From Bryobacterales bacterium (GTDB lineage: Bacteria > Acidobacteriota > Terriglobia > Bryobacterales > Bryobacteraceae): a stretch of DNA of 9,259 nucleotides. The DNA is taken from contig SHUN01000081.1 of NCBI GenBank assembly GCA_009697495.1, forward strand, positions 1 through 9,259, in the 5' to 3' direction. The notes below the pieces were generated by a model. The model did not search any database. It worked only from the letters and a program-made list of their open reading frames with translations, and had not been told where the DNA came from. Both the position numbers and the translations under genes were made by a program. Positions 7,094 through 9,259 of the stretch are shown piece after piece (position 1 is the first letter of the stretch; every line of letters starts with the position of its first letter).

Positions 7094-7617
7094 GTCGCTG
7101 GGTCTTTTTCGCGGCGCTGCTGACGGGTTGTACGCCATTGCCGGAATCCTATCCGGTGCTGGAGCAGCGCGGTTCGAAAGACGGGCCTGAGCCGGAGCCG
7201 CTGGGAGCCTTCGTTTCGTTTTCGGACGCGCGATCGCCGGACTATGTCGTCGGCGGGTTTCTGCCGGCGGTGCAGGACCAGTTGTGGCGATGGGCGTCGG
7301 CGAGTCCGGCGGTGCGGGTGCGGGTGAGCGCGACGGCCGGCCTGCGGCTGCGAGTGAATTTTGCCTTTCCCGACGACAGTCATAAACCGTTGCTGCCGAT
7401 TACGGTGAGTTACTTCGTGAATGACAAGTTACTGCAAGCGGTTGTTTATAAGCAGACGGGAGTATTGGAGTTTAGAAAAGCCGTGCCGGCGGAGTGGCTG
7501 GCGGCGGATGCGGATAACATCATTCGATGGGAGATATCGCCGGTTTATGTGGCGAAAGCGGATGGCGTGAAATTAAGCATGATCGTTTCTGAACTCGGGC
7601 TGGAGCGGGATGAGTAA
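7090..7617 (+). CDS. Small putative lipoprotein of unknown function
   Basis: The 175-aa product begins with a short signal peptide (MSRWVFFAALLTGC). LLTGC fits the lipobox, so C14 would be lipidated after cleavage and the mature ~162 residues anchored in the envelope. The mature part has a Pro/Glu/Gly stretch (PEPEPLG), then alternating hydrophobic patterns typical of a beta-rich fold (VRVRVSATAGLRLRVNF, ITVSYFVNDKLLQAVVY). I do not recognise a family and see no catalytic motif. The ATG at 7090 overlaps the nth stop (ATGA), with GAGGA at 7076-7080 nine bases upstream, a good ribosome site that supports this start. The stop at 7617 is 3 bp before the next gene, so it appears to be the middle gene of an nth-lipoprotein-membrane protein cluster. 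Confidence 0.85.
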   Translation: MSRWVFFAALLTGCTPLPESYPVLEQRGSKDGPEPEPLGAFVSFSDARSPDYVVGGFLPAVQDQLWRWASASPAVRVRVSATAGLRLRVNFAFPDDSHKPLLPITVSYFVNDKLLQAVVYKQTGVLEFRKAVPAEWLAADADNIIRWEISPVYVAKADGVKLSMIVSELGLERDE

Positions 7618-7620
7618 TCC

Positions 7621-9259
7621 ATGAGCGCGGTGATTTATATTCTGTTGGGCTGGCTGCTGACGGTCACGGCTTGTTACTCGCTGGGGGCGATGTTGTTGTC
7701 GCGATTGGGGGCGGCGTGGAGCCGCGAGGAATCGGTGGCCCTGCGGTTTGTGGCGGGTGCCGGGTTGTACAGCTTTCTCGTGTTTTTGCTGGGAATTGGG
7801 CACCTTTATTACCGCGCCGTGTTCGTAGCCGTTCCGTTGGTTCTTGCGGGTTTCGCGTGGCGGATGGGCGCGTTGGCATTGCCCGCGGAGCGACTGCCGG
7901 AGTTACCTGTTCTTTGGCGGCGAACTCTGTGGCTGGCCGCGCCGTTCACTGTCCTGTATCTGTCGAACGCCATGGCGCCGGAGGCGAGTCCGGACGGGTC
8001 GTCGTATCACTTAGGCCTGGTGGCGCGCTATTACCGCGAGCACGGCATGGTGCCGGTGACAACGAATATGTACGCGGCGCTTTCGCAGGGGATGGAGATG
8101 TTATTCCTTTCGGCGTACGCGACGGGCCGGCATTCGGCGGCGGCGATGATGCACTTCACGTATCTGCTGGCGCTACCTTGGCTATTGATTTGCTTTGGCC
8201 GCCGGTATGCGATGCCTGGAGCGGGAGTGACGGCCGCGTTGTTGGTCTACTGCTCGCCCGTGGTGGGGATTGACGGCATCAGCGCGTATAACGATGTGGC
8301 GGCGGCGTGTGTGTGGTTCGCCCTGTTCACGGTCTTGCGACGGATGGAGGAGATGCGTTCCTCACGCGGACTGATCGTGTTGGCGGGAGTGCTGGGAGGC
8401 AGCGCATACGGAATGAAGTACACGCTCTTCCCCGCCCTGTTGCTGGCCGGTGCGTGGCTGATTTGGCTGCATCGCGGGTCGTTTTTGCGACCATTGTTGA
8501 CGCTAGGCGGCGCGGCCGCGCCTCTCATCGCGCCATGGGTTTTGCGCAATCTCATCTGGTGGCACAATCCGCTGGCGCCGTTCTTTAATAACTGGTTCCC
8601 AAATCCTTTTGTGCAGTATTGGTTTGAGTTGGATTACCGGCGGCATATGTCGATCTACTCACTCACTTCGTGGACGCAGATACCCATGGAAGTTACCGTT
8701 CATGGCGCGCAATTGAACGGACTGTTAGGGCCGGTGTTCCTGGCTGCGCCGTTGGCGCTGTTGGCGCTACGCAACCCGGAAGGCCGGCGTTTATTGGCGG
8801 CGGCGCTGTTTGCCCTGGCCGCGTATCCGTCGAACATCGGCACTCGATTCCTGATTCCGGCGCTGCCGTTTGTGGCGATGGCGATGGGGGTTTCGTTCGG
8901 TCACGCGCGATGGGTGATAGTGACGGTGTTGGCGGCCCATGCCGTCCTCAGTTGGCCCCATGTTATCCCCGCTTACGCCAGCAAATGGGCATGGCGCCTG
9001 GAGAAAGTAACTTGGAAGGAAGCGCTGCGATTGCGGAGCGAGGATAACTTCATCCTCTCCCATTTACCCACTTATGGACTTACACGAAAATTGGAGGAGT
9101 TGGCTCCTCCGGGACGGCGTGTGATGGGATTCAGTCAACTCCCGGAAGCGTATACAAACCGGGATTTCTTCGTCGCCTTCCAATCGGCGGAAGGCAATGG
9201 CCTGCGGGATATTTTTCTGACGCCGCTGGTGCGGGAGAGGCAGGCCACGCGGCAAGTCC
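7621..9259 (+). CDS. Multi-spanning membrane protein, probable GT-C family glycosyltransferase (3' end beyond the window)
   Basis: The frame opens at ATG 7621, 3 bp after the lipoprotein stop, and has no stop before the right edge: 546 complete codons are visible. GGAG at 7602-7605 lies 15 bp upstream, a distant ribosome site. The first ~440 residues hold about ten hydrophobic segments (for example VIYILLGWLLTVTACY, YLLALPWLLICF, LLTLGGAAAPLIAPWVL). The large loop after the third or fourth segment contains SPDGSSYHLGLVARYYREHG; D125 sits where PMT/ArnT/GT39-like enzymes carry an essential acidic residue. WVLRNLIWWHNPLAPFFNNWF is also typical of such bacterial proteins. From about residue 450 the chain becomes soluble (HLPTYGLTRKLEELAPPGRRV), probably a periplasmic domain that continues past the edge. 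Substrate unknown; a polymerase- or flippase-like membrane protein is the main alternative. Confidence 0.82.
   Translation, partial: MSAVIYILLGWLLTVTACYSLGAMLLSRLGAAWSREESVALRFVAGAGLYSFLVFLLGIGHLYYRAVFVAVPLVLAGFAWRMGALALPAERLPELPVLWRRTLWLAAPFTVLYLSNAMAPEASPDGSSYHLGLVARYYREHGMVPVTTNMYAALSQGMEMLFLSAYATGRHSAAAMMHFTYLLALPWLLICFGRRYAMPGAGVTAALLVYCSPVVGIDGISAYNDVAAACVWFALFTVLRRMEEMRSSRGLIVLAGVLGGSAYGMKYTLFPALLLAGAWLIWLHRGSFLRPLLTLGGAAAPLIAPWVLRNLIWWHNPLAPFFNNWFPNPFVQYWFELDYRRHMSIYSLTSWTQIPMEVTVHGAQLNGLLGPVFLAAPLALLALRNPEGRRLLAAALFALAAYPSNIGTRFLIPALPFVAMAMGVSFGHARWVIVTVLAAHAVLSWPHVIPAYASKWAWRLEKVTWKEALRLRSEDNFILSHLPTYGLTRKLEELAPPGRRVMGFSQLPEAYTNRDFFVAFQSAEGNGLRDIFLTPLVRERQATRQV

Noticed and set aside
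7671..8273. Gly/Val/Arg-rich 200-aa plus-strand frame inside the last gene
   Set aside because: Shadow frame of the membrane protein starting at 7621, whose frame shows consistent hydrophobic segments and runs to the window edge.

Overview
The window looks like ordinary chromosomal sequence from a GC-rich, Gram-negative-type bacterium. The G-rich coding style, the dnaG-rpoD pair, a zinc-ribbon membrane protein and two multi-spanning GT-C-like proteins remind me most of Acidobacteriota (Solibacter/Bryobacter type). That placement is an impression from protein style and has not been tested by any search.

Layout: positions 1-398 hold no convincing intact gene. There is a possible minus-strand membrane-protein 5' end interrupted by a stop, then a compact repeat structure: two diverged direct copies of a ~30-bp sequence flanking a ~130-bp imperfect palindrome. 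The right copy is the immediate leader of dnaG. Positions 399-3936 encode DNA primase and the primary sigma factor on the plus strand, 22 bp apart and probably one operon (a macromolecular-synthesis operon without rpsU directly upstream). Positions 3891-4294 on the minus strand carry a broken NadD-like nucleotidyltransferase: head and tail of the family are visible, in different frames, and the middle is missing. Positions 4336-4983 encode a zinc-ribbon/proline-rich/single-TM protein. It converges with, and overlaps the end of, a minus-strand GT-C membrane protein with C-terminal TPRs (4913-6424). Only 9 bp separate the start of that gene from a plus-strand cluster: endonuclease III (nth), a small lipoprotein that overlaps nth by ATGA, and, 3 bp after the lipoprotein, a large multi-spanning membrane protein that runs off the right edge.

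Functionally, dnaG and rpoD are core replication and transcription genes and nth is base-excision repair. The two GT-C-like proteins and the lipoprotein point to envelope glycosylation or envelope biogenesis, but their substrates cannot be read from sequence. I did not find a defence system, CRISPR array, integrase or transposase. The most informative oddities are the dnaG leader repeat structure, the decayed nucleotidyltransferase, and the very tight packing (3' overlaps and a 9-bp divergent gap).
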